Shown here one piece after another: positions 21,119 through 31,284 of a DNA stretch of 64,000 nt. This DNA comes from Candidatus Binatia bacterium (GTDB taxonomy: Bacteria > Desulfobacterota > Binatia > UBA9968 > JAJDTQ01), in contig OX638375.1 in assembly GCA_951813575.1 (NCBI GenBank), positions 2,371,042 to 2,435,041 of the forward strand, read 5' to 3'. Both the position numbers and the translations under genes were made by a program. Below the pieces are notes generated by a model that saw only the letters and a list, made by a program, of their open reading frames with translations, was not told where the DNA came from and made no database searches. Each line of letters opens with the position of its first letter. The stretch's first letter is position 1.

Positions 21119-21460
21119 TCAGCTCTCTTCTGGAATTAGCGGCTCCAATTTTGCGATCAACACCGGCAGGTCATTACGTACTGTATCCCACACGAGGCGC
21201 AGATCGATGTCAAAATATGCGTGAACCAGACGATGACGCATTCCAACGATCTCGCGCCAAGGGATTCCCGGGTGCGACTCTCTTGTCTCGGCACCCAAGC
21301 AGGCGGCTGCTTCTCCTACAATCTCCACGGATTTCAGAATGGCGAGTTGACTCCTTCGATCCGTCGCGAACTGGCTGTAGGACAACCCTTCTGCGAAAGC
21401 GACCGCATCCCGAGCCGCGACCAGCATGTCCAATAGGAATGACGCGTCATCACGTCGCAT
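21119..21460 (-). CDS. hepT: HepT-like HEPN ribonuclease toxin (DUF86)
   Basis: 113 residues, all-helical, with the HEPN R-x4-H-x-Y motif as RHRLVHAY at about residues 74-81, preceded by the family stretch LKSVEIVGEAAACLG. HepT proteins are metal-independent RNases acting on tRNA or mRNA. The partner MntA nucleotidyltransferase silences them by adding AMP to the motif tyrosine, which is present here. The start ATG (21458-21460) lies inside the end of the mntA-like gene (11-base overlap), so the two are translationally coupled. It is the last gene of a three-gene unit led by a TIR protein. G+C is near 48% in a counted line, well below the flanks. Confidence 0.88.
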   Translation of the reverse strand: MRRDDASFLLDMLVAARDAVAFAEGLSYSQFATDRRSQLAILKSVEIVGEAAACLGAETRESHPGIPWREIVGMRHRLVHAYFDIDLRLVWDTVRNDLPVLIAKLEPLIPEES

Positions 21461-21761
21461 AGACTACCTGCGCGGAGTCAAGAATTGACTTACGACGGAT
21501 GTAGTTACGGCTCCCTTCGACAGCGGCACGAGTAACGAGATCCACGTTTCGCCCAAACAATCCGCTCAACTCGTCCTGCATCCGGACAATGTCGAAGAAA
21601 GTGCGCCGCGCTTGGGGATCGAAACGGATCAACACATCGACGTCGCTCTCGGGACCGAAGTCATCCCGAATTACGGAGCCGAACAGCGACAGTTCTGCAA
21701 CCCTCCAACGTTGGCAGAAGGCGGCAAGCTTGTCGGGATGAATGTCAATATGAGCCGTCAC
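21450..21761 (-). CDS. mntA: MntA-like minimal nucleotidyltransferase antitoxin
   Basis: 103 residues of the DNA polymerase beta-like minimal nucleotidyltransferase family. The signature G-S-x10-D-x-D is seen as [20 protein letters not shown] at about residues 26-45, with a third acidic residue in the [12 protein letters not shown] strand. MntA proteins AMPylate the HEPN toxin HepT. The start is a GTG at 21759-21761 that overlaps the TGA of the upstream TIR gene (GTGA), and its 3' end overlaps hepT, so all three genes are coupled. The enzyme could equally modify the TIR protein or make a signal; that is inference. Confidence 0.88.
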   Translation of the reverse strand: MTAHIDIHPDKLAAFCQRWRVAELSLFGSVIRDDFGPESDVDVLIRFDPQARRTFFDIVRMQDELSGLFGRNVDLVTRAAVEGSRNYIRRKSILDSAQVVYAT

Positions 21762-22573
21762 GTCTGGAATGCCCGGTTGGCGTCGATGTCGAAGCCAGCG
21801 ACCTTCAACTCCTGAATAAGCCTTGTTCTCCAGCCGCCGGTATCGTCCAAAGGCGTGTAGACGACCCCATCGTAGTCAGACGGCGTTTCTACGTCGCCCT
21901 TCACAAGCGGGCAAACCCGTTCCCGGCCGAGTTTTCCGAGAAAGAATCCCAGTTCGAGAATGACATTTTGCCTTGCACGGGGTTTCATTTCATCCCCATT
22001 CTTGGCAAGTGCGCCCACATCGTCCGGGGTTAGGAGTACAACAGCGAAATCGACGTCCGCATGGTCCTCAAACTTCTCGATGATCGTGCGGCCCATATTC
22101 GGCTGTTCGTGCAAGATAACGGCCTTGAGTTCCAGTTGTTCCAAGAACCTTGCAACCGATTCTCGAGCGGATTCGTCATGGCCATGAATCACGAAGACTC
22201 TACTCCTACTCCTTGAGATTGAGGAGCCGGCATCGAAGGCCTTGGGCGATTGCTTCTCTTCTTCCCAGTATTCTTCGATCTCATCGATCATGGATTGCAA
22301 CACAGCAGTGGCTGACTCCAAGCCTCTCTCATATGCCGCCTGGAATGCTGAATCTGGCGTACCGGAAGAAAAAGCCATCAGGGAATAATTGATGTTGTTA
22401 AAGTCCGTTCCGTGACTTGAATCGGTTCCGAACGTATGAGTGATGGTTACTTGAACGTTTCTGCGCCACTTCTGGAACTCCAATGAGCCAGACGACAGCC
22501 TCTTCAGTTCGGGTACCGTATCCAGTACCTTCCGCAAGCGTTCAATTGCCTTCGCTTTTGGCGGCCGCGTCAT
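21758..22573 (-). CDS. Stand-alone TIR-domain protein (Cap12/Pycsar-type TIR family)
   Basis: 271-272 residues; ATG at 22573 preferred (GGGGAG 7 bases upstream), with an in-frame GTG at 22576. Numbering is from the GTG. Residues about 126-245 form a TIR-like NADase domain of the 'predicted nucleotide-binding protein' type (PF10137-like): [20 protein letters not shown], then [22 protein letters not shown], and [21 protein letters not shown]208 of the last motif is the likely catalytic glutamate. Residues 1-115 are a separate charged region ([17 protein letters not shown], later a [11 protein letters not shown] helix) that I do not recognise as a cyclic-nucleotide or STING domain. Such effectors deplete NAD+ on phage infection. 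It heads the coupled mntA-hepT operon. Confidence 0.85.
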   Translation of the reverse strand: MTRPPKAKAIERLRKVLDTVPELKRLSSGSLEFQKWRRNVQVTITHTFGTDSSHGTDFNNINYSLMAFSSGTPDSAFQAAYERGLESATAVLQSMIDEIEEYWEEEKQSPKAFDAGSSISRSRSRVFVIHGHDESARESVARFLEQLELKAVILHEQPNMGRTIIEKFEDHADVDFAVVLLTPDDVGALAKNGDEMKPRARQNVILELGFFLGKLGRERVCPLVKGDVETPSDYDGVVYTPLDDTGGWRTRLIQELKVAGFDIDANRAFQT

Positions 22574-22642
22574 CACCCAACTCCCCTATCTTTCTGTCGC
22601 CAGGAATCAGTCGGTCGGTCAACCTGCGATAGTAACTCGTAG

Positions 22643-22671
22643 AATTTAGCCAATGAGACAGCGGATCACAA
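22643..22671 (-). promoter_or_regulatory. Candidate promoter of the TIR-mntA-hepT operon
   Basis: On the minus strand TTGTGA (22666-22671) and TAAATT (22643-22648) are spaced by 17 bases, each matching the sigma-70 boxes at 4 of 6 positions. They lie about 70 bases ahead of the TIR start. The match alone is modest; the position before the first gene of the unit supports it. Confidence 0.3.
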
Positions 22672-22758
22672 TTGGGTGCCGTCGCACAACGACGGGACAG
22701 AACCGGTCCGCGATCCGTTCACGGCAGAGTGATTCAATCACAGCGATAGGGCAAGGCG

Positions 22759-22797
22759 GAAAAAGAACAGGGGGCGGCGCACGCGCCGCCCCCTGTT
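22759..22797 (-). terminator. Intrinsic terminator after kamA
   Basis: A 15-bp perfect GC-rich inverted repeat (22766-22780 with 22783-22797) is followed on the minus strand by a CTTTTTCC stretch. It lies 17 bases past the kamA stop and should isolate the TIR operon downstream on the same strand from kamA read-through. Confidence 0.75.
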
Positions 22798-22814
22798 GCT
22801 TACCGCGAGTGGGC

Positions 22815-24254
22815 CTAGTGCTTGGTGGCGGGCCACCTTCCTTCGACCATGGCGTTGAACTCGTCGGTGAAGAAGAACTTCTCCTGGCCGAAGGCCGGGC
22901 GCAACTGGTCGAACCAAGTGGCCTCCGGGTCGTAGGCCGCGTAGAACGGCCGGCTGACCCAGTCGGGACTACGTCCCTGAAGGAAGCGGAGGATGAAGAC
23001 CTTCTCGCCGGCGAGCTCCTGCACGTCCTGGATCTCCACCTTGCCCGGGGTGGCGCTCATGCTCGGGCCGCGCACGGTGCGGGCCAGGCCGGAGACGTAC
23101 TTGTAGGCGTTCCGGAAGATGTCGCAGGCCTGCTCCAGCGGCACCTCGAAGTAGTTGCGCGCGCCGGTGTCACGCTCCACGAACATGTAGTAGGGGATCA
23201 TCCCCAGCCGTACTTCCTCCTCCCACATGCGAATCCACACATCCGACGAGTCGTTGATGTGGCGCAACAGCGGCGCCTGGCAGCGGATCACCGCGCCGGC
23301 GTCGCGCAGGCGGCGGATCGCCTCCCGCACCACGTCCGTCTCGAGCTCCCGCCAGTGGTTGAAGTGGGCCATGATGGCGACGTGCTTGCCGGCCTTCACG
23401 ATCTTCTCCAGCAGGCGCAGCATGTCGTCCGCATCGTCGTCGCCGACGAACCGGGCGGGCCAGAAGGTCAGGGACTTGGTGCCTATGCGGATGTCCTGCA
23501 CGTGTGCGAGGCGCGGGTCCTCCACGAAAGGCTCCAGGTAGTTGCGGAACACCGCGGTCTTCATGATCATGGGGTCGCCGCCGGTCACCAGCAGGTCGGT
23601 GACGTCGGGATGCGCCGCCAGGTAATCGTGCAGCCCGTCGGCTTCCTTGGCCACGATCTTGAGCGTGTTGTCGCCCACGAACTGGGCCCAGCGGAAGCAG
23701 AAGGTGCAGTAGGCATGGCAGGTCTGCCCCTGGCTGGGGAAGAACAAAACGGTCTCGCGGTACTTGTGCTGAAGGCCGTGAATGGTCTCCTGCGCGACCT
23801 TGGGAATGTTAAGCTCCCGTTGCCCGGCGGGGTGCGGGTTGAGCTTCTCGCGGATCTCGTGGGCGCCCTCCTTGATCTCGTTCGCGGAAGCGTCGCGCCG
23901 CAAGAGGTCGGCCATGTGGAGAAAGTCGACCTCCTCGAGCATCCCCTGTTGCGGGAAGGTCATCTGGTAGACCGGGTCGTCGGGCACCCGGTCCCAGTCG
24001 ATGAGGTGGTCGATCACGTACCGGTTGGACCGGAACGGCAGCACGTTGGCCACCACTTTCATGGCGAACCGGTCATCGCGGGATAGTCTCTCTAGCTGCG
24101 GAATCTCGTCGAGGTGTTTGGTCGACAACGCCTTGTAGCGTTCGGACGGAAAGATCGGCACCTCATGGGTGAGGGATTGTTCTTCCTCTTGAAGGGACAT
24201 CATCCCCGGATCGCGTGCGGGCTCGTTTCCGGGTTCCGACGGGACTTTGCTCAT
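22815..24254 (-). CDS. KamA-family radical SAM aminomutase
   Basis: 479 residues. The radical SAM cluster motif is C-x3-C-x2-C, read as CHAYCTFCFRW at about residues 178-188, followed by the SAM-binding glycine patch DLLVTGGDPMIM. The PLP lysine region is in the C-terminal third (SATPGKVEIQDV is recognisable). Lysine 2,3-aminomutases turn L-lysine into beta-lysine, and relatives act on glutamate or other amino acids. Sequence alone does not fix the substrate, so no symbol is given. Start at 24254 with GGGAGG 7 bases upstream. It is divergent from a glutamate/leucine-type dehydrogenase gene, which may act on the same amino acid pool. Confidence 0.88.
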   Translation of the reverse strand: MSKVPSEPGNEPARDPGMMSLQEEEQSLTHEVPIFPSERYKALSTKHLDEIPQLERLSRDDRFAMKVVANVLPFRSNRYVIDHLIDWDRVPDDPVYQMTFPQQGMLEEVDFLHMADLLRRDASANEIKEGAHEIREKLNPHPAGQRELNIPKVAQETIHGLQHKYRETVLFFPSQGQTCHAYCTFCFRWAQFVGDNTLKIVAKEADGLHDYLAAHPDVTDLLVTGGDPMIMKTAVFRNYLEPFVEDPRLAHVQDIRIGTKSLTFWPARFVGDDDADDMLRLLEKIVKAGKHVAIMAHFNHWRELETDVVREAIRRLRDAGAVIRCQAPLLRHINDSSDVWIRMWEEEVRLGMIPYYMFVERDTGARNYFEVPLEQACDIFRNAYKYVSGLARTVRGPSMSATPGKVEIQDVQELAGEKVFILRFLQGRSPDWVSRPFYAAYDPEATWFDQLRPAFGQEKFFFTDEFNAMVEGRWPATKH

Positions 24255-24308
24255 GACTTACCTCCCAAGTTATCTCGTCGCTTCTTTCAATCGGCGACTC
24301 TCAGTTAA

Positions 24309-24335
24309 AGTATACTCCGCCCACGCCAATTTGAA
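24309..24335 (-). promoter_or_regulatory. Candidate kamA promoter
   Basis: A good -10 box TATACT (minus strand, 24309-24314) lies about 55 bases before the kamA start in an AT-rich gap. The best upstream match is TTCAAA at 24330-24335 with a short 15-base spacer, so only the -10 is convincing. Confidence 0.3.
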
Positions 24336-24499
24336 AGAACAAAAATGAGAATAATCGTTGCCAACACCGTATTGCAAGGGCCGGAGCCGTACTCTCCAAT
24401 TCGATTTTTCGGCTTTGCCGTTTTTTCTGCTTTACTGTTTCTTAGAGACAATCGGTTATCGGATGCAGCCTCCCAAAGGCTCGAAAGGAGCGACATTCC

Positions 24500-25771
<1,272 letters not shown>

Positions 25772-25822
25772 CTCCCCGCGGGATGCGGACCGCGCGGAGG
25801 AACCGTCCGGACGCGGTTGCCT

Positions 25823-26956
25823 TCAAGGGGTCGAGATCGGCCGTGGGGCCGGCTGCGTGTTCCAGCATATCCGCCGGAGCTGGGCCAACGGCTCATCGTC
25901 GTCCCCGAAGACCCTTCCCGTCACGCGATCCGCGCGACGCACGGCTTCAAGCCGTTCGCGTGTCGGGGGGTGCGTCGAAAGCATACGGGAAAACGGGCCG
26001 GCGTCCTTGTCCCGCTCCTCCATCAACCGCGCAAAAAACCGCTCCAGACCGCTGGAGTCGATACCCGCGGCGTACAGCCGTTCCAGCGCATATTGGTCGG
26101 CCTCCCGCTCGGCGGCGCGGGAATAGCCGGTGTTAAGCACCCATTGACCGAGGCCCGTGATCAAGATGCCCCCGGCAGCGTCTCCGGTCACGAGGCCTGC
26201 CAGCACCGAGACCGTCGCGGTGCGGTACATGCTTTCGATCGGGTGGTCGTGCGCGACGTGGCCCATCTCGTGAGCGATGACGCCCGCCACCTCCTCCGCG
26301 CTCGATGCGTTGTCGATCAATCCCTGGGTCAAGACGACCATGTCGCCCGGCAGCGCGAAAGCGTTGACCACCTCCGTGTTGACCACCACCACGCGTAGCG
26401 CCATGTCCGCGGTGAGGCGGACCAACATGGTCTGGAGGGCATCGCGTCCCCGATCGTATCCGCAATACGCCTGCCGCATGTGCGGGGGGCCGCTTCGGTC
26501 GATGGGAAGAAGGCGTGGGAGCTGGCGCAACGTGGCGGCGCCGATGCGCTGCCGTACGGCGTCCGGGGTGACCGCCGCCATTTGCCTCGACAGGGAAGGC
26601 ACGACCACGAGAATGATGAAGGCGACGGCAACCACGGCGGCGCCGGCCCAGGCCGCGATCCTGGCAAGACCGCTCCACGACAGACGCACGCGCCGGTACA
26701 GTTGAGGCGCCATCGGCCGAAGCGTCTCCATGACGCCCGGGTCATCGACGACCAGCCGGGCCGTGGTGCCGTCGAGGCCGAGCCGTACCGGCTCGCCGCC
26801 GCGCGGCAGCTCCACAAGGACCACGCGTCCGGCGGGCCAGCTCGAAAGCACGGTCCCGTCCGCGTCGGAAATGGCGACCCCGTCGTCGGTGACGTCGATG
26901 GCGACAGTTTGCGCCCGCGCCGTCACGCCGTCGTAGTAACTTGCCGCGTACTGCAT
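25823..26956 (-). CDS. M48-family membrane metalloprotease
   Basis: 377 residues from ATG 26956 (MQYAASYYDG). An N-terminal soluble segment of about 110 residues precedes a strong membrane helix (WAGAAVVAVAFIILVVV), then the M48 peptidase domain with VIAHEMGHVAHDHP at about 225-238 (zinc HExxH) and the downstream third ligand in AAEREADQYALERL. M48 proteins degrade misfolded membrane or envelope proteins. It starts 23 bases after a DUF898 membrane-protein gene on the same strand, a pairing seen in many proteobacteria. A longer open frame reaches 28051, but that part is a shadow of the DUF898 gene. Confidence 0.9.
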   Translation of the reverse strand: MQYAASYYDGVTARAQTVAIDVTDDGVAISDADGTVLSSWPAGRVVLVELPRGGEPVRLGLDGTTARLVVDDPGVMETLRPMAPQLYRRVRLSWSGLARIAAWAGAAVVAVAFIILVVVPSLSRQMAAVTPDAVRQRIGAATLRQLPRLLPIDRSGPPHMRQAYCGYDRGRDALQTMLVRLTADMALRVVVVNTEVVNAFALPGDMVVLTQGLIDNASSAEEVAGVIAHEMGHVAHDHPIESMYRTATVSVLAGLVTGDAAGGILITGLGQWVLNTGYSRAAEREADQYALERLYAAGIDSSGLERFFARLMEERDKDAGPFSRMLSTHPPTRERLEAVRRADRVTGRVFGDDDEPLAQLRRICWNTQPAPRPISTP

Positions 26957-26979
26957 AGCCGTTCGGAACGCAATGCCGC

Positions 26980-28242
26980 TCAGAAACCGCCCACGTCCAG
27001 GGCATCGGCGAGCCCTTCGCCGTGGCCCGGGAGCGAAGCCGCGGACTGCACCGTCCGTTCCAGCGCCTCGGGTTCCTGGACGGACAGGGTGTCGCAGGCC
27101 AGGGCGAGCAGGGAAACATCGACGATCAGGGTCCTGGCCAGGCCGTAGAGCCAGTAGCCGGAGCCGGCCACCAACAGACCGAAGATAAAACCGAGCGCGG
27201 GGTTCACCGTCAGGCCGCTCTCCTTGATGATGATCTGGAGAACACCGAACACCCCCAACGCGGAAAACAAGGCCGCGCTGAAGACACAGATGTAAAACAC
27301 CAAGTAGACTCCGTAGACGGACCCCGCGTCCATGCGGGATTGCAGTCGGTTTCCTCCGATGCGTGCGGCATTGACCAGATGGCGGAACTCGCTGACGCGG
27401 TACCACGGGAAAACGACCGCGCTCACAAGGACGAGCCCCAGTGGCGCGAAATTGAACCGGCCCGCGGCGGCGATGAAGGACGGACCTTCGAACTCCGGGT
27501 CGCGAAGCAGTTTCCACAGCACGGTCAGCGCCTCTTCGTTCACGAGGAAGAAGAGCAGTACGGCCGCCAGGGTGGGCGCCATGACCACCAGCCATCGCAA
27601 AAACAGCCGGACCGTGCCGCCCTCGAAGGAGAAGCGGGTGGTGCCGAACCGGGCGTTGCCGGCGAAGTAGCGCGTCGTGGCCACGCGCAGCCAGGGGTAG
27701 GCGAGTCCCGCCGTCGCCAGCGTCGCCAAGCCGTGGAGGCTCCCGATCAACGCGTACCTGAACGCCGACCCGTCGAGCCCGAAGCGTACGCCGCGCCACG
27801 CCGTACGGGTGAGGCGATAGCGCCGCACACGGTAGACGGCCACCTGCACGAGGAAACCAAGGGTCCCGTAATAGACGGCTTGCAGGATGAGAACGCCGTA
27901 GGGCACGCTCTGCGGCACAAGCGAAGGAAGCCACGAATACACGGTGGTGAGCGGGGCGATGAAGACGACGGCGATCAGGAAGCCGATGAGCAGCTCGGTG
28001 CCGGTCCCAAGGTACTCCAGGGGTTCGTCGAGAAGCCTGACGTGCCGCCACAGGAAGCCGCGCACCCGCGTCTTGGCCCAGAAGCGGTAGATCCCGAGTG
28101 TCGACAGCGTCAGCAGCAGGTTTCGAAACAGCAGGCCGGCCAACTCGCCGCGGCGGCCGTCGAAGAACACCACGGGGGCCGGGTGGACAGTGGCTTCGAC
28201 ACCGGCCGCTCCAACGTCGTCATGCATGTTGAGGGGTTCCAC
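26980..28242 (-). CDS. DUF898 (YjgN-like) integral membrane protein
   Basis: 420 residues beginning with a short polar tail, then VVFFDGRRGELAGLLFRNLL and LLTLSTLGIYRFWAKTRVRG, the YjgN/DUF898 signature, which occurs again in diverged form later (ARFGTTRFSFEG). About eight membrane helices are visible. The function of YjgN proteins is unknown. It is the first gene of a pair with the M48 protease and is divergent from cysD across 172 bases. Confidence 0.88.
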   Translation of the reverse strand: MEPLNMHDDVGAAGVEATVHPAPVVFFDGRRGELAGLLFRNLLLTLSTLGIYRFWAKTRVRGFLWRHVRLLDEPLEYLGTGTELLIGFLIAVVFIAPLTTVYSWLPSLVPQSVPYGVLILQAVYYGTLGFLVQVAVYRVRRYRLTRTAWRGVRFGLDGSAFRYALIGSLHGLATLATAGLAYPWLRVATTRYFAGNARFGTTRFSFEGGTVRLFLRWLVVMAPTLAAVLLFFLVNEEALTVLWKLLRDPEFEGPSFIAAAGRFNFAPLGLVLVSAVVFPWYRVSEFRHLVNAARIGGNRLQSRMDAGSVYGVYLVFYICVFSAALFSALGVFGVLQIIIKESGLTVNPALGFIFGLLVAGSGYWLYGLARTLIVDVSLLALACDTLSVQEPEALERTVQSAASLPGHGEGLADALDVGGF

Positions 28243-28414
28243 TCCGCCTCCGGATGAACAGTGCCGCCGCGCATTCGGTTCTTGATCGTTTGACCGGAAA
28301 AACCCACAGCAAGTTTAGCGGGCCGCGCCAGGGTATCGCAACCGGCACATGAACGCATGGATCGCAGCCGGCCAACAGTTGCAATTCATCGAGCCTTCCT
28401 TGAAAGAAAATCCT

Positions 28415-29326
28415 ATGGCGACCCACGGCAGACTCGGCCGCCTCGACCAACTCGAAGCCGAGGCCATTCACATCATGCGCGAGGTCGCAGCCGGTTTCGT
28501 GAAACCGGTCATGCTCTATTCCGTCGGCAAGGACAGCTCGGTCCTGGTGCGCCTGGCGCGGAAGGCCTTCCATCCGGCGGCGCCGCCCTTCCCGCTGCTT
28601 CACGTGGATACCACCTGGAAGTTCCCGGAGATGTACGAGTTCCGTGGACGCACGGCCCGCGAGACCGGTATGGAGCTGATCGTCCACGTCAATGAAGAAG
28701 GCCTCGCCAAGGGTATCGGCCCTTTCACCCACGGCTCGGCGCTTCACACGGACGTGATGAAGACCCAGGCGCTGAAGCAGGCGCTCGACAAGCACGGCTT
28801 CGACGCGGCCCTGGCGGGGGCCCGGCGCGACGAGGAGATGTCCCGGGCCAAGGAACGCGTGTTCTCCCTGCGTACCCGGGGACATCGATGGGACCCCAAG
28901 AACCAGCGCCCGGAGCTCTGGCGCCTCTACAACACCCACATCCGCCAAGGCGAGTCCATGCGCGTCTTTCCGCTCTCCAACTGGACGGAACTGGACGTGT
29001 GGGGCTACATCGACAGGGAGAACATCCCGGTGGTGCCGCTCTATTTCGCGGCCCCACGGCCGGTGGTGCGACGCTCGGGGACGCTGATCATGGTGGCGGA
29101 CGAGCGCATGAAGCTCGAGCCCGGTGAAGAGCCGGAGATGAAGCGGGTGCGCTTCCGCACGCTGGGCTGCTACCCGCTGTCCGGCGCCATCGAATCCGAT
29201 GCCGACAGCGTGCCGGCCATCATCCGGGAGATGCTCTCGGCCACCTATTCCGAGCGCCAGGGGCGCGTCATCGACCACGACGGGGAAGGCTCCATGGAGC
29301 GCAAGAAGCAGGAGGGTTATTTCTGA
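28415..29326 (+). CDS. cysD: Sulfate adenylyltransferase subunit 2
   Basis: 303 residues from ATG 28415 ([20 protein letters not shown]), the normal CysD length; an ATG at 28349 would add 22 poorly conserved residues. The PP-loop ATP site is [20 protein letters not shown], and the CysD family block TALGARRDEE appears here as [19 protein letters not shown]. With CysN it makes adenosine 5'-phosphosulfate from sulfate and ATP. Its TGA overlaps the ATG of cysNC by one base. Confidence 0.95.
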   Translation: MATHGRLGRLDQLEAEAIHIMREVAAGFVKPVMLYSVGKDSSVLVRLARKAFHPAAPPFPLLHVDTTWKFPEMYEFRGRTARETGMELIVHVNEEGLAKGIGPFTHGSALHTDVMKTQALKQALDKHGFDAALAGARRDEEMSRAKERVFSLRTRGHRWDPKNQRPELWRLYNTHIRQGESMRVFPLSNWTELDVWGYIDRENIPVVPLYFAAPRPVVRRSGTLIMVADERMKLEPGEEPEMKRVRFRTLGCYPLSGAIESDADSVPAIIREMLSATYSERQGRVIDHDGEGSMERKKQEGYF

Positions 29327-31227
29327 TGTCCGCCGGCCCGTCCCCGGACGGCCAGGAATTCCGGGCCTACGTCAACGCCCGGGAAGACCGGGAAATCCTG
29401 CGCTTCATCACCTGCGGCAGCGTGGACGACGGCAAGTCGACGCTCATCGGCCGCCTGCTCTACGAATCCCGGCTGGTCTTCCAGGACCAGCTCGCGCGGG
29501 TAGAGGCCGACAGCAGACGGCACGGCACCCAGGGCGACAACCTGGACCTGGCGCTTCTGGTGGACGGCCTTCAGGCGGAACGCGAGCAGGGCATCACCAT
29601 CGACGTCGCCTACCGAACGTTCTCCACCGCCAGACGCTCCTTCATCGCGGCCGACGCCCCGGGGCACGAGCAGTACACCCGCAACATGGCCACCGGCGCC
29701 TCGACGGCGGATCTGGCAGTGGTCCTCATCGACGCACGCAAGGGCGTGCTGCCTCAGACCTGCCGGCACACCACCATCCTTTCCCTGCTGGGGGTGCGCC
29801 GTGTGATCCTGGCCATCAACAAGATGGACCTCGTCGACTGGTCCAGGGACGTGTACGACGGCATCGCGGCGACCTTCGGCGACTTTGCCAAGCGGCTCGA
29901 CGTCACCGACGTCACCTGCATTCCGGTATCGGCCCTTACGGGCGACAACGTTACCGGGCCGTCGGCCGCCATGGACTGGTACGATGGGCCGCCGTTGTTG
30001 CAGGCGCTGGAATCGGCCGACCTCACCACCGGCCTCCAGAGCGGCCCCTTTCGCATGCCCGTGCAGTGGGTCAACCGCCCCAACGCCGAGTTCCGGGGCT
30101 TCGCGGGCACCGTGGCGTCGGGCCAGGTGCACCCCGGCGACCCCGTGTTGGTGTGTCCCTCCCGGAAGGCCTCGGTGGTGGAACGTATCGTCGGACCGGA
30201 CGGCAATCTCGACCGAGCCGGGGCCGGCCAGGCCGTCACGCTCACCCTCGCCGACGAGATCGACGTGAGCCGCGGGGACATCATCGCGTCCATCGCCGAG
30301 CCGCCGAGCCTCAGCGACCAGTTCGCCTGCCACATCGTCTGGATGCACGAGACCCCGCTGCTGCCCGAGCGACCGTATCTGCTGAAGATCGGCACGCGCC
30401 TGGCCGGGGCCCAGGTCACGGCCATCAAGCACAGGCTCAACGTCGACAACCTGGAGCACACCGCGGCCAAGACCCTCGAGCTCAACGACATCGGCTACTG
30501 CAACATCGGCCTCGACCGGAAGATCGCGTTCGACCCCTATCGGGAACTGAGGGAGACGGGCGGGTTCATCCTCATCGACCGTTACACCCATGGGACGGTG
30601 GGCGCGGGCATGATCGATTTCGGCCTGTGGCGCGGCTCCAACCTGACCCCCCACCAACTCGCCATCGACAAGCCGGCACGGGCGGCCCAGAAGAACCAGA
30701 AGGCCTGTGTCCTGTGGCTCACCGGGTTGTCGGGCGCGGGCAAGTCGGCCACCGCCAACGCGGTGGAAAAGCGCCTGCACGCCATGGGCCGGCACAGCTA
30801 CACCCTCGACGGCGACAATCTCCGGCACGGCTTGACCCGGGACCTGGGCTTCACCGCGGCCGACCGGGTGGAGAACGTGCGCCGCATCGCCGAGGTCGCC
30901 AGGCTGTTCGTCGACGCGGGATTGATCGTTCTGGTCTCCGTCATCTCGCCCTTCCGCGACGAGCGCCGCATGGCCCGTGAGATGATGGAGGAAGGCGAGT
31001 TCATCGAGGTGTTCGTCGACTGCCCCATCGAGGTCTGCGAGCAGCGCGATCCCAAGGGGCTCTACCGGAAAGCACGGGCCGGCGAGATCGGGAACTTCAC
31101 CGGCGTGGACAGCCCCTACGAACCGCCCGAGAATCCGGAGATCGTATTGAAGACCGCGGAGCAAGGTGTCGACGAGGTCGCGGACCAGGTTGTCGACTAT
31201 CTGCGATCGAGGGTGGATGTCGCCTGA
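29326..31227 (+). CDS. cysNC: Bifunctional sulfate adenylyltransferase subunit 1/APS kinase
   Basis: 633 residues. The N-terminal translational-GTPase-like CysN domain has the G1 loop GSVDDGKSTLIGRLL, DAPGHEQYTRNMATGAS for G3, and NKMDLVDW for G4. The APS kinase domain starts near residue 460 with the P-loop LTGLSGAGKSATAN, the APS site LDGDNLRHGLTRDLGF, and ISPFRDERRMAREM. CysN uses GTP hydrolysis to drive CysD; the fused kinase phosphorylates APS to PAPS. It is fused and directly coupled to cysD, for sulfate assimilation or sulfation. No reductase genes follow. Confidence 0.95.
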   Translation: MSAGPSPDGQEFRAYVNAREDREILRFITCGSVDDGKSTLIGRLLYESRLVFQDQLARVEADSRRHGTQGDNLDLALLVDGLQAEREQGITIDVAYRTFSTARRSFIAADAPGHEQYTRNMATGASTADLAVVLIDARKGVLPQTCRHTTILSLLGVRRVILAINKMDLVDWSRDVYDGIAATFGDFAKRLDVTDVTCIPVSALTGDNVTGPSAAMDWYDGPPLLQALESADLTTGLQSGPFRMPVQWVNRPNAEFRGFAGTVASGQVHPGDPVLVCPSRKASVVERIVGPDGNLDRAGAGQAVTLTLADEIDVSRGDIIASIAEPPSLSDQFACHIVWMHETPLLPERPYLLKIGTRLAGAQVTAIKHRLNVDNLEHTAAKTLELNDIGYCNIGLDRKIAFDPYRELRETGGFILIDRYTHGTVGAGMIDFGLWRGSNLTPHQLAIDKPARAAQKNQKACVLWLTGLSGAGKSATANAVEKRLHAMGRHSYTLDGDNLRHGLTRDLGFTAADRVENVRRIAEVARLFVDAGLIVLVSVISPFRDERRMAREMMEEGEFIEVFVDCPIEVCEQRDPKGLYRKARAGEIGNFTGVDSPYEPPENPEIVLKTAEQGVDEVADQVVDYLRSRVDVA

Positions 31228-31284
31228 CTCCGCATCCTCGCCCAGCGGACGGGAATGAGATCCGGCGAGATGGGTATCAGAGTG

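Noticed and set aside
21119..22576. Full CBASS or Pycsar system
   Set aside because: No CD-NTase or nucleotidyl cyclase gene lies beside the TIR gene; the MntA-like protein is a minimal nucleotidyltransferase of the toxin-antitoxin type.
25823..28051. 742-residue M48 protease fused to a long N-terminal region
   Set aside because: The upstream part is an out-of-frame copy of the DUF898 gene; the protease proper starts at 26956.
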